Positions 24,901 to 60,073 of a DNA stretch of 64,000 nt are shown one piece after another. A model generated the notes under the pieces. The model did not search any database, was not told where the DNA came from, and saw only the letters and a list, made by a program, of their open reading frames with translations. Source of the stretch: Sycon ciliatum (Eukaryota > Porifera > Calcarea > Leucosolenida > Sycettidae). Each line of letters opens with the position of its first letter. Positions within the stretch are counted from its first letter, which is position 1. Both the position numbers and the translations under genes were made by a program. Where the stretch lies: the NCBI RefSeq assembly GCF_964019385.1, contig NC_088650.1, positions 28,065,966 through 28,129,965 of the forward strand, in the 5' to 3' direction.

Positions 24901-26470
24901 TCCTTTCCCCAAAGTATTTATTTGTACCTAAATTCAAAGGGGTGTACATGTATGTGTGCCTGACATGAAGCAACATACCGGCCCACGTTCTGTGGAGCTA
25001 CAATGTACGGTTACACCTTATCCAGCCCCGCATACATTGTTGTTAGAGTCGGGTGGGCAGCCAATGATTAATTTATAAGAAGAAAAGAGGACCAAAGAGC
25101 TACAAGCTACGCTATAATATCCAATCACACCACCAGTTACTTTACAATCATACAAATGTAGATTGTTATTCATATTTATTGTAACATCTCAGGATTCAGT
25201 GGAAAGTTGGAAACACCGGCCAATGTGAAGAGAGTGGGTGGTAGCCAACCACGGCTACACGGATACGTAGGGGTTAGGAGGGGAAAACGAAAGAATAGCA
25301 AAAGCAACAGCAACGCCAACCCCGTGAAGAAAAGGATGTCAACAGCCAGTCAAGAGCAACAGAGACGACACGTAACGTTAGAATTATGTAACTGGAAATT
25401 GGGCCCTTTCCTTCTTTGGTGCACTCCTTCGCTTCTCATCTGGTGCATTCCACCAAAACTTTATCGCCTACCTGACACTCAACAGTGCATACATACAGTG
25501 TACATGCATGCATTTTACCGGTTTAGCTGGAAGAGAATTCACCACAGTCTGACCAAATTAGACGAATATTGTGCAATGCCGCTGCCCAAGAAGATAACAT
25601 GGTCGATGTGGAACGCCGTGCCAGCATTTACTTTCAACACATTATGCATGTGCGCCTGTCAGGTCTGTTCTGATTTCCTCAATTGTGTTCCATGCATGGA
25701 ATCTCATGTCCGTCGTTCAAAGCAGCTCACCATCATTATTAACAATAGAACGATACGTTTGATCTAAACGCAGTATGACTACATAGCGATACTGGAGAGC
25801 ACAAGCGGACCATCTGAATGTCTTCAGTTGGTTTCATGCGATTGCTTCCACTGTTGCCAGAAGCAGCAGGTGAGTGCAGGGAACCGATAAGTATTCCTGA
25901 CGTTCCTTGACAGTTACAGTCAGTGGCATGCCCTGGTGCAACCCAGTCCTGACATATTTGGCCAGGGAGTCGTACTGAGATAGCCGGCTTGCACAGTCCG
26001 AGTGTTGACGACTGTTCAATGAATTCAGAATTTTACAGACAAACAACCCTATTATGAACGCGTTTTTGTCTGTAGCCCTGCCACTTGACATGAATACTAG
26101 TTAGTAGCAGCCCATACAGTTGCTATGACGATTCCAAAGGCATTACGTAGCCGTCACTGAAAACATTATGATCTGAGCACGAGTAATTACTTACATGTGC
26201 ATTGCAATGCACGCTGGACTTGGTTCTCTTTGAACAGCCCCTGTCAAGCATCTGCAGCCACCGCGCCCATCAATAAACTTCTTCATCGTGAATTCTCACC
26301 TGGTGAACGATAGATGAAAGCCCAACCCACATTCGACGCTCAAAGCAAGGCGATTTGTAGTCACGCACGCCACACGACTTGAGTTCGGAGTGATACAGAC
26401 AGAGAGAGAGAGAGCTGCACTGATCGGGAGCGCTAGCAGAGGGAGGAAGAATACCAGGGACCACGGAACG
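21910..26470. other. Gene-free stretch
   Basis: No gene is supported. A DNA-transposon-like fragment lies at 22738-22900, and one copy of the GGCTCACCATCCGAGTT phrase at 24582-24605. An open frame at 22359-22592 and another at about 25197-25767 lack start codons and partners and are not called. Confidence 0.45.
22738..22900. mobile_element. DNA transposon end fragment
   Basis: Starts GAGTAAAACCTGTCAAGGCGACCACC, then has imperfect internal repeats of a GACCACCT.GATAAAGC-type unit ending near GAGACCACACTT. Iterated ACCTNTANAAGGCGACCACC units are common at the ends of metazoan non-autonomous DNA transposons. The right end was not found. Confidence 0.4.
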
Positions 26471-50953
<24,483 letters not shown>

Positions 50954-52528
50954 GAACACGAATAGAATTATCTAATAATTAAGTATCCCAAAATTGAGTT
51001 TTCCTACCTCGAATGCAAGGGACAAGTATTCCTCATGCTAGGCATGTAGTTACACCAGAAATCAAATGCTCTGAGTACAATTATGGTGAACAATTTAATT
51101 GGCTCACCATCCGAGTTCATCTTAGTACAATGTATATGTTATTCGTAAGTAGAGGTTTTCGCCTTCTTGGTCCTGATCATTGTTTTGTCATATTCCCCAT
51201 ATAATAATACTATCAACCCTTTTTGGGTGGTGACTGTGTTCATGTCAGCCCTTCCTTCCTTTGGTAACGGTCAAGAAAGCAAGTCCACAGCCATGTGTGT
51301 GCGCGCGCGTGTGTGTGCATGTGTGCGTTCGTATGGATGTGTATGACAGTTACCTGTATGCGGTGGGGGGGGGGGGGGGGGATTCAATCTAGGGCAGATG
51401 GTGCACGCATTGGAAAGTGTTCGCATTCCGAACTATTTAACAAAGTGTAAACTGTGTTTAATTAATCAATTTTAAGCCAGGACACGAAGTACATGTAAGT
51501 TGTCCCTCCGCTCATAGAGAGTTGGAAGTGCGAAGCACAGAGCTGCGACACGGATTGAAGAGACAGTCCAGTTTCGTGGTGTCTCTAGGGTTCTTGCAAA
51601 GGCAGCCATAAAGAAACTCAGTGAAGCAAGAGCATCACTCTCTTGTGCGCAGTCCTGCGAACACGGCCCAGCTGAGAACTGTCTGCAACACCTGCCCCAA
51701 ATACCACCACTGAGTGTCTCAGCACTGAAACACAGTAGCTAGGAGAGCACTTTGTTCTCGAACAACAGGATCGTGCGTGCATTGTTCATAACAGTTTGAC
51801 CCTTTCTGACTGTGTAGGAAGTGCGAACAAGTCTCTTGTAGTTCACCGTGCACTTCCTCTTCGTATAGAACGTGTCAACATGTTAAAGGCTTCGGCAGCT
51901 TACTGCTCTCATTGACTAAAGAACCTCGCCACGGTACCCGCAACCCCACATCCAAACTTGAATATGATGGCCTTTTGTGATCTCAGACCATATCCGTGCT
52001 CACGTTCGACGATAGGGCCTTGAGCTTGTTCATAGAGGTCGTGCGAGCAGTATCAGAATGTTGAACTATGTTGAAGGCACTATGTTTTCAACATGTTGCT
52101 ACTGGTCATGCCGATATGAGATGGACTAGTACAGCAGTGGATGTGTGAGCATATCACCCTCACTGCCCTACAGGTTGTCTTTTATTGTAAGAAGCAAAAT
52201 ACTTACACGCAGGGAAGGTGTTTAGACTCTGGGGAGTAGTCAGTAAGACGTAGATTTCGTCCACGGGTGACGGATACGTTCTGCGCTAGGTACTCAAAAC
52301 AACTAGCTACTTGTGTCTCGTTACTTGGGTGTGCTTGCCCTGCCACTGTCTAGATGTGGGGCAGTCCACGATCATTCGCATCCACCGCGACCCCAGGCCT
52401 TAAAGGTATTGGTGCACAATAGTTAGCTGCTTCATTACGAGTCGTGATTTCGATCGAAGTTTTCTTGGAGAAGAGTTAACGGTCCGATTAGTAAGGCACG
52501 GAGTTGGCGCTTCCGAGGTGATTTAGGA
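50954..52528. other. Intergenic stretch between sulfatase and mucin-like gene
   Basis: Contains a further copy of the GGCTCACCATCCGAGTT phrase (51094-51117), a GT-rich tract (51296-51330) and a G-run (51364-51380). An open segment at 51517-51740 has no start and no evident splice partner. No poly(A) signal for the sulfatase could be fixed. Confidence 0.45.
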
Positions 52529-53590
52529 ATGGTTGCTGTACGCTCCTGCACCTTTCTTGTCTTGCTGTTCACCTCTTTGCATATTTCAGTTAACTGCATA
52601 CCTCTACCAGCGGGGTATGTGTGGGACGGTGGTCCATTTAGTCAGCGTGAGGATTTCGAGGATGTAGTGTCGGTAGACGTTGTCCAAGATACCGATAATG
52701 ACTTTGGTGAAAGTGCCGGAGAGTCACCTGGCGAACCGTGGAGTACTGATTCTGATGTGGCGGTGGACATGACCCAAGACGATGTAGAGGATTACGATTC
52801 GCGGGACGGGGAAACCTCCGAGGAAGACAGCTCTGAAGACGACAGTGATGATCCGAGCGACCCTCCATTTGTCCCAGCCAGAGGTCCCCAGCCTGTATTT
52901 GTGGACATTGTGTCAACAGCTCCAGTAGAACTGCGCACATCGCCCGAGCCCGAAATCCTGCTGGCGCACGTGGCAAATGTGCAAACTGCAGAGATCGCAA
53001 CAGTAAGGATTCCGCCACCTCCACCGCCTCCGCCGCCAACAACTCAGCCTCCTGCAACACCGCCTCCAACAACGCAACAAACCACTCCGCCTCCGACGAC
53101 ACAAGCGACAACCCAGGCACCCACAACTCAGCCGCCCACGACACAAGCGACAACCCAGACACCCACAACGCAAGCGCCCACGACACGACCCACAACTCAG
53201 CCGCCCACGACACAAGCGACAACCCAGGCGCCCACGACACAAGCGACAACCCAGCCGCCCACGACACAAGCCACAACCCAGGCGCCCACAACACAAGCGA
53301 CAACCCAGGCGCCAGTACCGACAACAGAGCCCACGACACAACCGCCCACCGAGCCTGAACTCATCCTCGCCGAGCCAACTGAACTTACGGAATACATTCC
53401 AACATCAAGAGCTGCCACCACTTCCACGACCGTAGTAACCACTCCGCAAGAAACAACCGAAGTAATCACAACTACAACAATACGAATAACCAGCACAGAA
53501 TTACCCACAACAGAGGCAGCAACCACCGCGGGGTTCCTGGACTTCTTCGGCCCATTCTTCCCGGGGCAGGGTGACATCGCGCCGCCGTGA
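52529..53590 (+). CDS. Secreted acidic mucin-like Thr/Pro-rich protein
   Basis: A single-exon open frame of 353 codons starting at an ATG. Residues 1-23 form a signal peptide (RSCTFLVLLFTSLHISVNC core). Residues about 30-115 are very acidic (Asp, Glu, Ser clusters), with possible Ser phosphorylation sites. About 165-280 is a Thr/Pro/Gln/Ala repeat built from TTQAPTTQ and TTQPPTTQ units preceded by a poly-Pro run, ideal for O-glycosylation. The C-terminus has more Thr runs and ends with a hydrophobic FLDFFGPFFPG segment. No Cys-rich or catalytic domain is present. A structural role in mucus, cuticle or an acidic mineral-binding matrix is possible; the sequence does not decide. Orthology is not expected to be recognisable in such a biased sequence. 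Confidence 0.7.
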   Translation: MVAVRSCTFLVLLFTSLHISVNCIPLPAGYVWDGGPFSQREDFEDVVSVDVVQDTDNDFGESAGESPGEPWSTDSDVAVDMTQDDVEDYDSRDGETSEEDSSEDDSDDPSDPPFVPARGPQPVFVDIVSTAPVELRTSPEPEILLAHVANVQTAEIATVRIPPPPPPPPPTTQPPATPPPTTQQTTPPPTTQATTQAPTTQPPTTQATTQTPTTQAPTTRPTTQPPTTQATTQAPTTQATTQPPTTQATTQAPTTQATTQAPVPTTEPTTQPPTEPELILAEPTELTEYIPTSRAATTSTTVVTTPQETTEVITTTTIRITSTELPTTEAATTAGFLDFFGPFFPGQGDIAPP

Positions 53591-53905
53591 TTAATTTAGC
53601 ACCAGGGCAAATACACGCAGTAGAGTTGTCCTGGCCCTGGCAATTGCTCACCACCAGCTCAGCAGATGCAGAAGCTCTTTGGAGTAATGGTCAATATTAG
53701 AACAATACATCTGAATTGCTGCTTCTACTAGACTGGCCACAACGCCGCGTGCTGGAGCGTTGTCACGGCTAGAGTCAAGTAGCCAAGAAGCAGGGAGGTC
53801 ACCGCTGCTGAAAAAGAAACTGGCTGTTACATGAACGGCATACAATGTACCCTAATCAAGATGTCCACACACCAATGCACTGATGTACATGACTTTGTAC
53901 ACTGT

Positions 53906-53911
53906 ATTAAA
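53906..53911 (+). promoter_or_regulatory. Possible poly(A) signal
   Basis: ATTAAA, the commonest variant signal, lies 315 bp after the stop of the mucin-like gene. Not independently supported. Confidence 0.25.
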
Positions 53912-54640
53912 GAATGCTGTAAAAGCATGCAATTTCCATGCAGCAACATGATGTTTTATGCCTCATAGGGAACATGCCGACGACAGCTTTACAGCAAACA
54001 TCAAAACAATTATTAGCTTCGGCCCTTGTTAGTTGTTACTGCACTCGTATATTTACTCATCCTTTTCAATTTGCTTTCAAAGCTGTATCCACGGTACCCG
54101 ATGATAATTATATCCATCCTGTACCAGTATCATTGTCATACCAAAACTGGCAAAAGCAGTGAACAGCTATAATAATTATACAGGTAACTCGAACCTCTTT
54201 GGAGGCGAAGAAAATGCTAGCTTACAGAAATACCCTTTTCTGTGTTCTATACACGTATAGACACCAGGAGCGGCACTCGTGTCGGTGCCGGAGGCGACTA
54301 TTATGCCTTGTGACCTTTGTGTTGTACTTTCCGGTATGGGGCTGCAGTGACTTGAAACTGCGTTTTGCGTAATTAATATTTCAGGTTGTCCTAAGCACCA
54401 CACCGTGTACATGTTTTTTTTTTTTTTTACTACAAAGCACTGGCCAGCAACATAAAAGGGGAGGTAGACAAAAGTGGACAAGCGAACTTTGACAACACAG
54501 AGGAGCGTGGCATGCGTGCCGATGAGGTAGGTCAACCTCCCCCGACCTAGTGGTCTCGGGTTCAACAGTTGGTCTACGCATCAGGAAGGGGAAATGGACA
54601 GAGAAAGGGAGAATGAGCATGAGGAGCTTCCCAGGAGAGG
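53912..54640. other. Gene-free stretch
   Basis: Contains a 16-bp T run (54413-54428) and no supported gene. The region next to the LINE 3' end is included. Confidence 0.4.
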
Positions 54641-54641
54641 A

Positions 54642-54646
<5 letters not shown>

Positions 54647-54717
<71 letters not shown>
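54647..54717. repeat. (GA)n microsatellite at the LINE 3' side
   Basis: About 70 bp of GA units lie just beyond the 3' end of the LINE (minus strand). It may be the insertion target or an extension of the tail. Confidence 0.9.
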
Positions 54718-54720
<3 letters not shown>

Positions 54721-54751
54721 AAATGATAATAATAGAGACAACCGGTTATTC

Positions 54752-57631
54752 TCAGTGCTGGTGGACTTCAGTGGCCCATAGCCAATTGGTCTGGCGGAGG
54801 TGGTGGTAGGCCTTGGTCTTGAATGTCGGCAATTTCTTGAGAGTTGGGCGTTCGGCGAGGATTGGGGCAGGCAGTGTGTTCCAGCTCTCCAGGACAAAGT
54901 ATGGGAAGGAGCGGCGGATGAACTCTGGACTGGAGGCTGGCAGAGGAGTTGCGAGTTGGAAAGAGTGGCCACCGAGGGACTGGCGTTGCCGGCGCGTCCG
55001 GGGTGCAGCGTTAACTCTTGCTGGGGGAGGTACCATGTTGGTAAGCAGAGCTGGACCTGGTATGCATTGCAGCTTATACAGGTAGCACAGCCCGTAAACA
55101 TGCCTTCGGATTGCCAGGCTGGGGAGCAATGAGGGGCCAATAACCTTCATGGCTCGACGCTGGACCAGGTCCAGCTGATGGAGGTGACAATGTGCCGCAC
55201 TCGCCCAGACGAGAGGGGCGTACTCCATTATAGGCCGTACAAATCCTTTGTACACAGTTAGGCGCCCTGCACTGTCCAGGATCCGAGATGCCTTTCGGAG
55301 CAGGCCGAGTCGCTGGTTGGCTCTAACGGCAAGGGAACAGATGTGGGCCCGGAAGGAGAGAGTACTGTCAAATAACACTCCTAGCAGCTTGAGCTGAGGG
55401 CTCTCAGGCACCTGCATGCCATCAAATGTGAGCTGTGGGACATCCAGGGATGGTCTGTGGCGGTCAAGAAGTATTGCCTGAGATTTTGATGGCTCGAACT
55501 TTATCTTCCATTGGGCACCCCAAGTCTGAAGGCGGTCAATAGATGCTTGGAGGCTATTGCAAGCAGCAGCGATGGTATCTGGGTTTCTGATTAGGGCATA
55601 GAGTGTTGTATCGTCCGCATAGACAGCTAGACTGGAGCCTGGGGCTAAACACTGTTCTGCATCGTTTACATATAACAGGAAAAGAGTGGGACCTAGGAGG
55701 CTACCCTGGGGCACTCCAGCCTTGATCGGGAACAGTGGGGAGGACTGACCGCCAACAACTACAGTCAGTTTTCGGTCATGGAGATACGACCTTAGCCAAG
55801 CCAGGAGTTGGCCGTGGATGCCACATTGCTGTGCCTTCGCAAGGACACCTGGGTGGGAAACCTTGTCGAATGCCCCGGCAATATCAACTGCCAGGGCATG
55901 CACAAGACCGCCGCCAGCCAGGGTAGTGGCCCAGGAATGCTGGAGAGCCGTCAGTAGGTCACTTGTGCCCAGTCCACGTCGGAAGCCAAACTGGGACGAG
56001 GAGAAGAGTTGATGGGTTTCCAGGTGGTTCACAAGCTGCCGATTGATGATACCTTCCATGATCTTAGAGATGATCGTCAGGAGAGATATAGGCCGGTAGT
56101 TCTTCATCATGGATTTGGGTCCTTTCTTGTGCACTGGAACGACACGGGCAATTTTCCATGATTGGGGCTGGACTCCATTTGCAAAACACAGGCGAAACAA
56201 TCTAGCCAGCGGATGTGCTAGTTCAGCTGCACACTCCTTGAGTACTCGTCCTGGGATCTCATCTGGACCAGTGGATTTGGATGTGTTGAGACGCTTCAGG
56301 CACTGTTGGACTTCAGAGACGCGGAAGCGGATGCGCTGCAGGCCCGGAGTGGTAGTGCGGGGTGTTGCTGGTAACTCAGCATTGTCGATGTCATTATCCC
56401 CAAGGCTACATTTATCAGCAAAGAATCTAGCAAGGCACTCGCTCTTGGCTTTCGATGTACTGTGCTCGTGCCCGTCAGCATCAGTGAGTGTTGGCTCGTC
56501 TGTAGTCCTACCCAGACCGGCGGCGCGCTTGACATTCCTCCACCAGTCCTTGTCTCTCATGGAACCACGTGTGAGACGCTCTCGGACTGTCTGCTCTTCA
56601 GCTTGTTGTGCACGATGTTGGGTTGTAATAGATTGAGTGACAGTTGTCATGAACGATTGCTTCAGGCATTCGCTGGGCCCCTGGTGACGCCAGGCCTTCC
56701 ACGCTTTCTCTTTGGCACGTTGAGCCTCAGTGCATTCTGGTGTCCACCAGCTCGGATCGGACGGCCTTGTTTCCAGCATCTTGTGGGGAATAAACTGCAG
56801 CATCCCAGACACGATGTGCCTAGTAACAAGGCTGCATGCTTCCTCTGGGTCCTCTGGAAACTCAGCTGCCCAGGCAATGCGACGGTAGTGGGCACGCAGT
56901 CTGTTCCAGTCGGCTTGGCCATATCGCCACACACGCCTCCGTGTGCTTGGCTCATTTCCTAGCGGGGCTTGAGCGAGCACAGCGTGGACAACACAATGGT
57001 CTGACCTTCCTATCGGCGGCGAGATACCGGTGGCCACAGTACCAGTGAAGTCAGAGAGCACTAAGTCCAGGGTGTTGAGACCTCGGGTTGGTTCTTGGAC
57101 ATGCTGCATGAGGCTGTGGGCAGCGCTTAGTTCCTCCATGTACTCCCCTGCACGGGTGGTCTTAGAGCTGCCGAGCCAAGCCGTGTTGTGGACATTGAAG
57201 TCTCCGACCAGCATGGTGTGGGTGCCGTGTTTTCTGACGCTATCCAGGATGCCATCGAGGTGCTCAAGTGTTGAGATATCAGTGTCTGAGGCGGATCCTG
57301 GCCTGTATACAGCACCCAGCACTATCTTACCATGATGGGCAGACTGCACTGTGAGCCAAGTTACTTCGTGAACAGATGAGTCGTACTGATCTAGATGATG
57401 GTACGCCAATGGGCTGCGTATCCAGATTGCTATGCCACCACCATGTTTAGTCCTGTCACGCCGGAGAGGGCCGGAGTACCCTGGGATGGCTGACTCGTGA
57501 AGGCAGAATTTCTCTGCGGTGATCTTGGTTTCAGTAACAACAGCGATATCAGCTTTGGAGGATACAAGCGCGTGTTGAAACTCTCCAAATTTGGACATGA
57601 TTCCACCAGCATTTGTAAGGAGGATTTTCAT
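54752..57631 (-). CDS. LINE ORF2: endonuclease and reverse transcriptase
   Basis: 959 codons. Residues about 1-225 form an APE-type endonuclease: NAGG at the start, VTETKI with the catalytic Glu, GDFNVHN and a final SDHCVV. A linker with many basic residues follows. The reverse transcriptase spans about 480-740 with VPVHKKGPKS, RPISLL, FGFRRGLGTSDLL, AVDIAGAFDKVSH (motif A), AGVPQGSLLGP (motif B) and YADD at 671-674. The thumb and C-terminal part (LKLLGVLFDSTL, VRPIMEYAPLVWASA) runs to the end. No RNase H domain. The product nicks genomic DNA and primes reverse transcription of its own RNA there. Its ATG overlaps the ORF1 stop as ATGA. Confidence 0.92.
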   Translation of the reverse strand: MKILLTNAGGIMSKFGEFQHALVSSKADIAVVTETKITAEKFCLHESAIPGYSGPLRRDRTKHGGGIAIWIRSPLAYHHLDQYDSSVHEVTWLTVQSAHHGKIVLGAVYRPGSASDTDISTLEHLDGILDSVRKHGTHTMLVGDFNVHNTAWLGSSKTTRAGEYMEELSAAHSLMQHVQEPTRGLNTLDLVLSDFTGTVATGISPPIGRSDHCVVHAVLAQAPLGNEPSTRRRVWRYGQADWNRLRAHYRRIAWAAEFPEDPEEACSLVTRHIVSGMLQFIPHKMLETRPSDPSWWTPECTEAQRAKEKAWKAWRHQGPSECLKQSFMTTVTQSITTQHRAQQAEEQTVRERLTRGSMRDKDWWRNVKRAAGLGRTTDEPTLTDADGHEHSTSKAKSECLARFFADKCSLGDNDIDNAELPATPRTTTPGLQRIRFRVSEVQQCLKRLNTSKSTGPDEIPGRVLKECAAELAHPLARLFRLCFANGVQPQSWKIARVVPVHKKGPKSMMKNYRPISLLTIISKIMEGIINRQLVNHLETHQLFSSSQFGFRRGLGTSDLLTALQHSWATTLAGGGLVHALAVDIAGAFDKVSHPGVLAKAQQCGIHGQLLAWLRSYLHDRKLTVVVGGQSSPLFPIKAGVPQGSLLGPTLFLLYVNDAEQCLAPGSSLAVYADDTTLYALIRNPDTIAAACNSLQASIDRLQTWGAQWKIKFEPSKSQAILLDRHRPSLDVPQLTFDGMQVPESPQLKLLGVLFDSTLSFRAHICSLAVRANQRLGLLRKASRILDSAGRLTVYKGFVRPIMEYAPLVWASAAHCHLHQLDLVQRRAMKVIGPSLLPSLAIRRHVYGLCYLYKLQCIPGPALLTNMVPPPARVNAAPRTRRQRQSLGGHSFQLATPLPASSPEFIRRSFPYFVLESWNTLPAPILAERPTLKKLPTFKTKAYHHLRQTNWLWATEVHQH

Positions 57632-58692
57632 TGTTGCTTGCTTGCAGTATCTGCGCTGCTGCTTTTGTTGTTGCTTGCAGTATCTGCGCTGCTGCTTTTG
57701 TTGTTGCTTGCAGTATCTGCGCCGCTGCTTTTGTTGCTACCTGCGCTTTGCAGTGGATTGGGCAGGGATGGGGATGTCTCTGGCGTGTCAGTTGGTGGGC
57801 AGCCAGGCTGAGCTGACCCTGGTACTGTCTTGTGAGTGTCGGATGTGTGGAAGGTCCACCTCCTGCAATAAAGTGGCCTTGGCCAGAAGTTGGCAGCCAG
57901 CAGGATATGCAGGGAGCTGGCATCCACAAACGCTCTTGCAGACATGCAGCCGCTAGCATTGACATGCATGCTACATGTGTGGAGCACTACTGGTGTGTCG
58001 GAGTTGACGGCCTTGCTACGCAAATCAACAAATTCGCGTAACCGGTCTTCAGTTGTCTCCCTGCTGAGGTTACCAACATACACGACAGCTCTCTTCGCTC
58101 TGTGGGGCTCATCTGCAATTCGTTTCCATGCATCGTCGGAGATGGGCTGCAACACCTTTGTGCTCTTGTTGCGCTTTCGTCTCCGTGGCTGCTGAAAACC
58201 GTCATCCGCGTCACTCTCGCTCACGCTGTCCACATTGTGGCCAGGGCTGGCTGCTGGGCGAGCATCATTTTCAAATTCAGTACGGGGCGCATCGGATGCT
58301 GGACCTTGGTTCAGCGCGCTGCTGTAGCTGGTAGAACTGCTCGTACTCGCACTCATGCTACACTGCCTGCAGGCTGTGCGGGGGTCAGTACGGGTACGGT
58401 CAGGGTTCGTAGTACGTCCTGGCTGGCATGGCTGAGGAGCTTTCGCCGCGGCAATGGCGGATTCTTTGAGAGAAGCTACCTCCTCCTTCAGCTCAGATAC
58501 TTGTCTGGATAGCTCATCGAACCTATTGTTCAGGCGATCCTCGCGATCGGCGGCCTCGGAGACAAGTGCGGCCAGACTTTTTAGCACTGCCGATACATCC
58601 GACTCGATACTAGGCAGGGAGCCCAACATTTTCGTCTCAGATTCAGTCAAGGCTGATACACGAGAGTTAGTTCTCGTGGTAGCTCCGGGCAT
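57628..58692 (-). CDS. LINE ORF1: coiled-coil, RRM-like RNA-binding protein
   Basis: 354 codons. Residues about 40-85 form a heptad-patterned coiled coil (LNNRFDELSRQVSELKEEVAS), a likely trimerisation region. After a Ser-rich, acidic linker and a basic RRRKRNKST patch, residues about 205-290 form an RRM-like fold starting AVVYVGNLSRETTEDRLREF. The C-terminus has three tandem copies of NNKSSSADTAS (33-bp units). The protein is expected to coat the LINE RNA. The stop TGA overlaps the ORF2 start, so ORF2 is probably made by stop-restart translation. Confidence 0.85.
   Translation of the reverse strand: MPGATTRTNSRVSALTESETKMLGSLPSIESDVSAVLKSLAALVSEAADREDRLNNRFDELSRQVSELKEEVASLKESAIAAAKAPQPCQPGRTTNPDRTRTDPRTACRQCSMSASTSSSTSYSSALNQGPASDAPRTEFENDARPAASPGHNVDSVSESDADDGFQQPRRRKRNKSTKVLQPISDDAWKRIADEPHRAKRAVVYVGNLSRETTEDRLREFVDLRSKAVNSDTPVVLHTCSMHVNASGCMSARAFVDASSLHILLAANFWPRPLYCRRWTFHTSDTHKTVPGSAQPGCPPTDTPETSPSLPNPLQSAGSNKSSGADTASNNKSSSADTASNNKSSSADTASKQQ
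57643..57740. repeat. 33-bp tandem repeat at the ORF1 C-terminus
   Basis: Three near-identical 33-bp units lie directly before the ORF1 stop/ORF2 start. They encode NNKSSSADTAS in ORF1. Confidence 0.85.
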
Positions 58693-59300
58693 GGCAAGTT
58701 TCCGACACTACTCTACTTCTAATCACTGATCTAGTCTACTTCCAGTCCGGCCTGATGCCGGCTGGGCTGCAAAAAAGGGGAAAAAAGGAGAGCCCGAAAA
58801 ACGCGTGCCTCACTTTTCAAAATCCCATCGAGTACTTCAAGGTCATGATTGTATCAGCACATGAACAATTATCATTTCTGGGGTCAATGCGTGCTAAAAA
58901 ACAACGCAGGCAAGTGGCACGAAGTCACAAAGGCTTAGAACTGCCAATGTAACATAGAAATAGCGAACACAAAGAAGAACCTAGACTACGGGTCAACGTT
59001 TCTGATGCACAACAATATTATCTCCGATATAAGCACGGTCCTTTATTTTTTCAATGTACCTCCGCCCCGTGCTAGACGTTCCTTTATTGGAGACTGTTCC
59101 ATTATTATTGCAACCTCATTTCAGAGGCATGTTGCCATGCCAAATTCATGTCAGACACACACATTTCAGGGTTTTTTCGCCGGTACTGCATTTAAGAGAT
59201 AATACTGTACATGCATTTTACCATGTACCGATAGACATGTGCTCATAAATAATGGAGACTGAGCACCGCCCCAAGGTGTTCTATTATTGGAGACTGTGCT

Positions 59301-60073
59301 TACCGTATTTCCTCGATTAAATAATGGACCATGCTCAAATAGTAGACCCTCCTAGAGGCCTCACGGAAAAATGGTAGACCATGCCCGACTAAGAGACCCG
59401 GTCTCTTATTTGAGTTCATCGCTTTGCGCATGCACACTAAGAAAGCACGTGGTGGATCAAAAAAGGACGCGATTTTAGGTTGCGCAACTACAATTTTTTG
59501 TAGTGGCTAGTGCTTTCTTTCATTGTTTGAGCACGGTCCACTATATTTTCATCGGCACATCGCTGGAAATGGTGGATTTTGGTGGATTGTGCCGATGAAA
59601 ATATAGTGGACCGTGCTCAAATAATGGACCATGCCCAAATAAGAGACCGGGGTCCAACCCTCTTCAAAAAACCAAAGACCGGGTCTATAGGGCTTGAAAG
59701 TGCTACGTCACTCCATAGCAATGGCATAGCAACAATTTGAAAAATTCGAAAACTGGATCCACCTGGATCCAGTTTTTGTATGGATCCAAGCACATTTCAA
59801 GCGGTCTCACTCACAGCAAGGTGATGTTGCAAGTGAAATTGACTGATTTGGCTAGTGGGGGCGGGGTGACAACTGGTGGCGAAGTAAAAGTTGCACCTGC
59901 ATACGACATGAGTGGGTTGCTATGCACCCACATACAGAGGCAATAGCAAAGTCACACCTTAGTGGATCCAAAATAGAAATCTGATGTCAATTTACTACTC
60001 CCAGGCCGTTTTTGACGTCATCACTTTCAAGCCCTATTAATTGAGGAAATACGGGATATTAGAGATAATACGG
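59301..60073. mobile_element. Nested MITE cluster
   Basis: The outer ends read TACCGTATTTCCTCGATTAA (59301) and, inverted, TTAATTGAGGAAATACGG (60038-60054), with a further AATACGGT at 60067-60074. Inside are a 31-bp inverted repeat (59532-59562 and 59588-59618, GAGCACGGTCCACTATATTT) and a second element with TAGGGCTTGAAAGTG ends (59690-60040). Repeated AATAATGGA.CATGC and TATTGGAGACTG phrases occur here and upstream from 59079. Non-coding. Confidence 0.6.
59690..60040. mobile_element. Inner MITE with TAGGGCTTGAAAGTG ends
   Basis: TAGGGCTTGAAAGTGCTACGTCA on the left is matched by an inverted TGACGTCATCACTTTCAAGCCCTA on the right. It sits inside the 59301 element, so it inserted later. It holds a small palindrome, AACTGGATCCACCTGGATCCAGTT-like, near 59750. 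Confidence 0.6.

Larger units (their letters stand above)
54718..58780 (-). mobile_element. LINE with both ORFs open (CR1/L2/Jockey-like)
   Basis: A two-ORF non-LTR retrotransposon on the minus strand. A short 5' leader precedes ORF1 (58692-57628), ORF2 (57631-54752) follows, and a short 3' UTR ends in an (ATT)-like stretch next to a (GA)n array. Both ORFs are full length without stops, so the copy is young and may be active. The 5' limit and target duplication could not be fixed. Confidence 0.85.

Noticed and set aside
25197-25767. 186-codon open frame with basic N-terminal part
   Set aside because: No ATG at its start and no homology. A possible acceptor precedes it but no donor exon could be linked.
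51517-51740. Open segment with KAAIKKLSEARASL
   Set aside because: No start, no convincing splice sites and no homology.
54800-58729. Many open frames on the plus strand opposite the LINE ORFs
   Set aside because: They are shadows of the two real LINE ORFs, which carry all recognised motifs.
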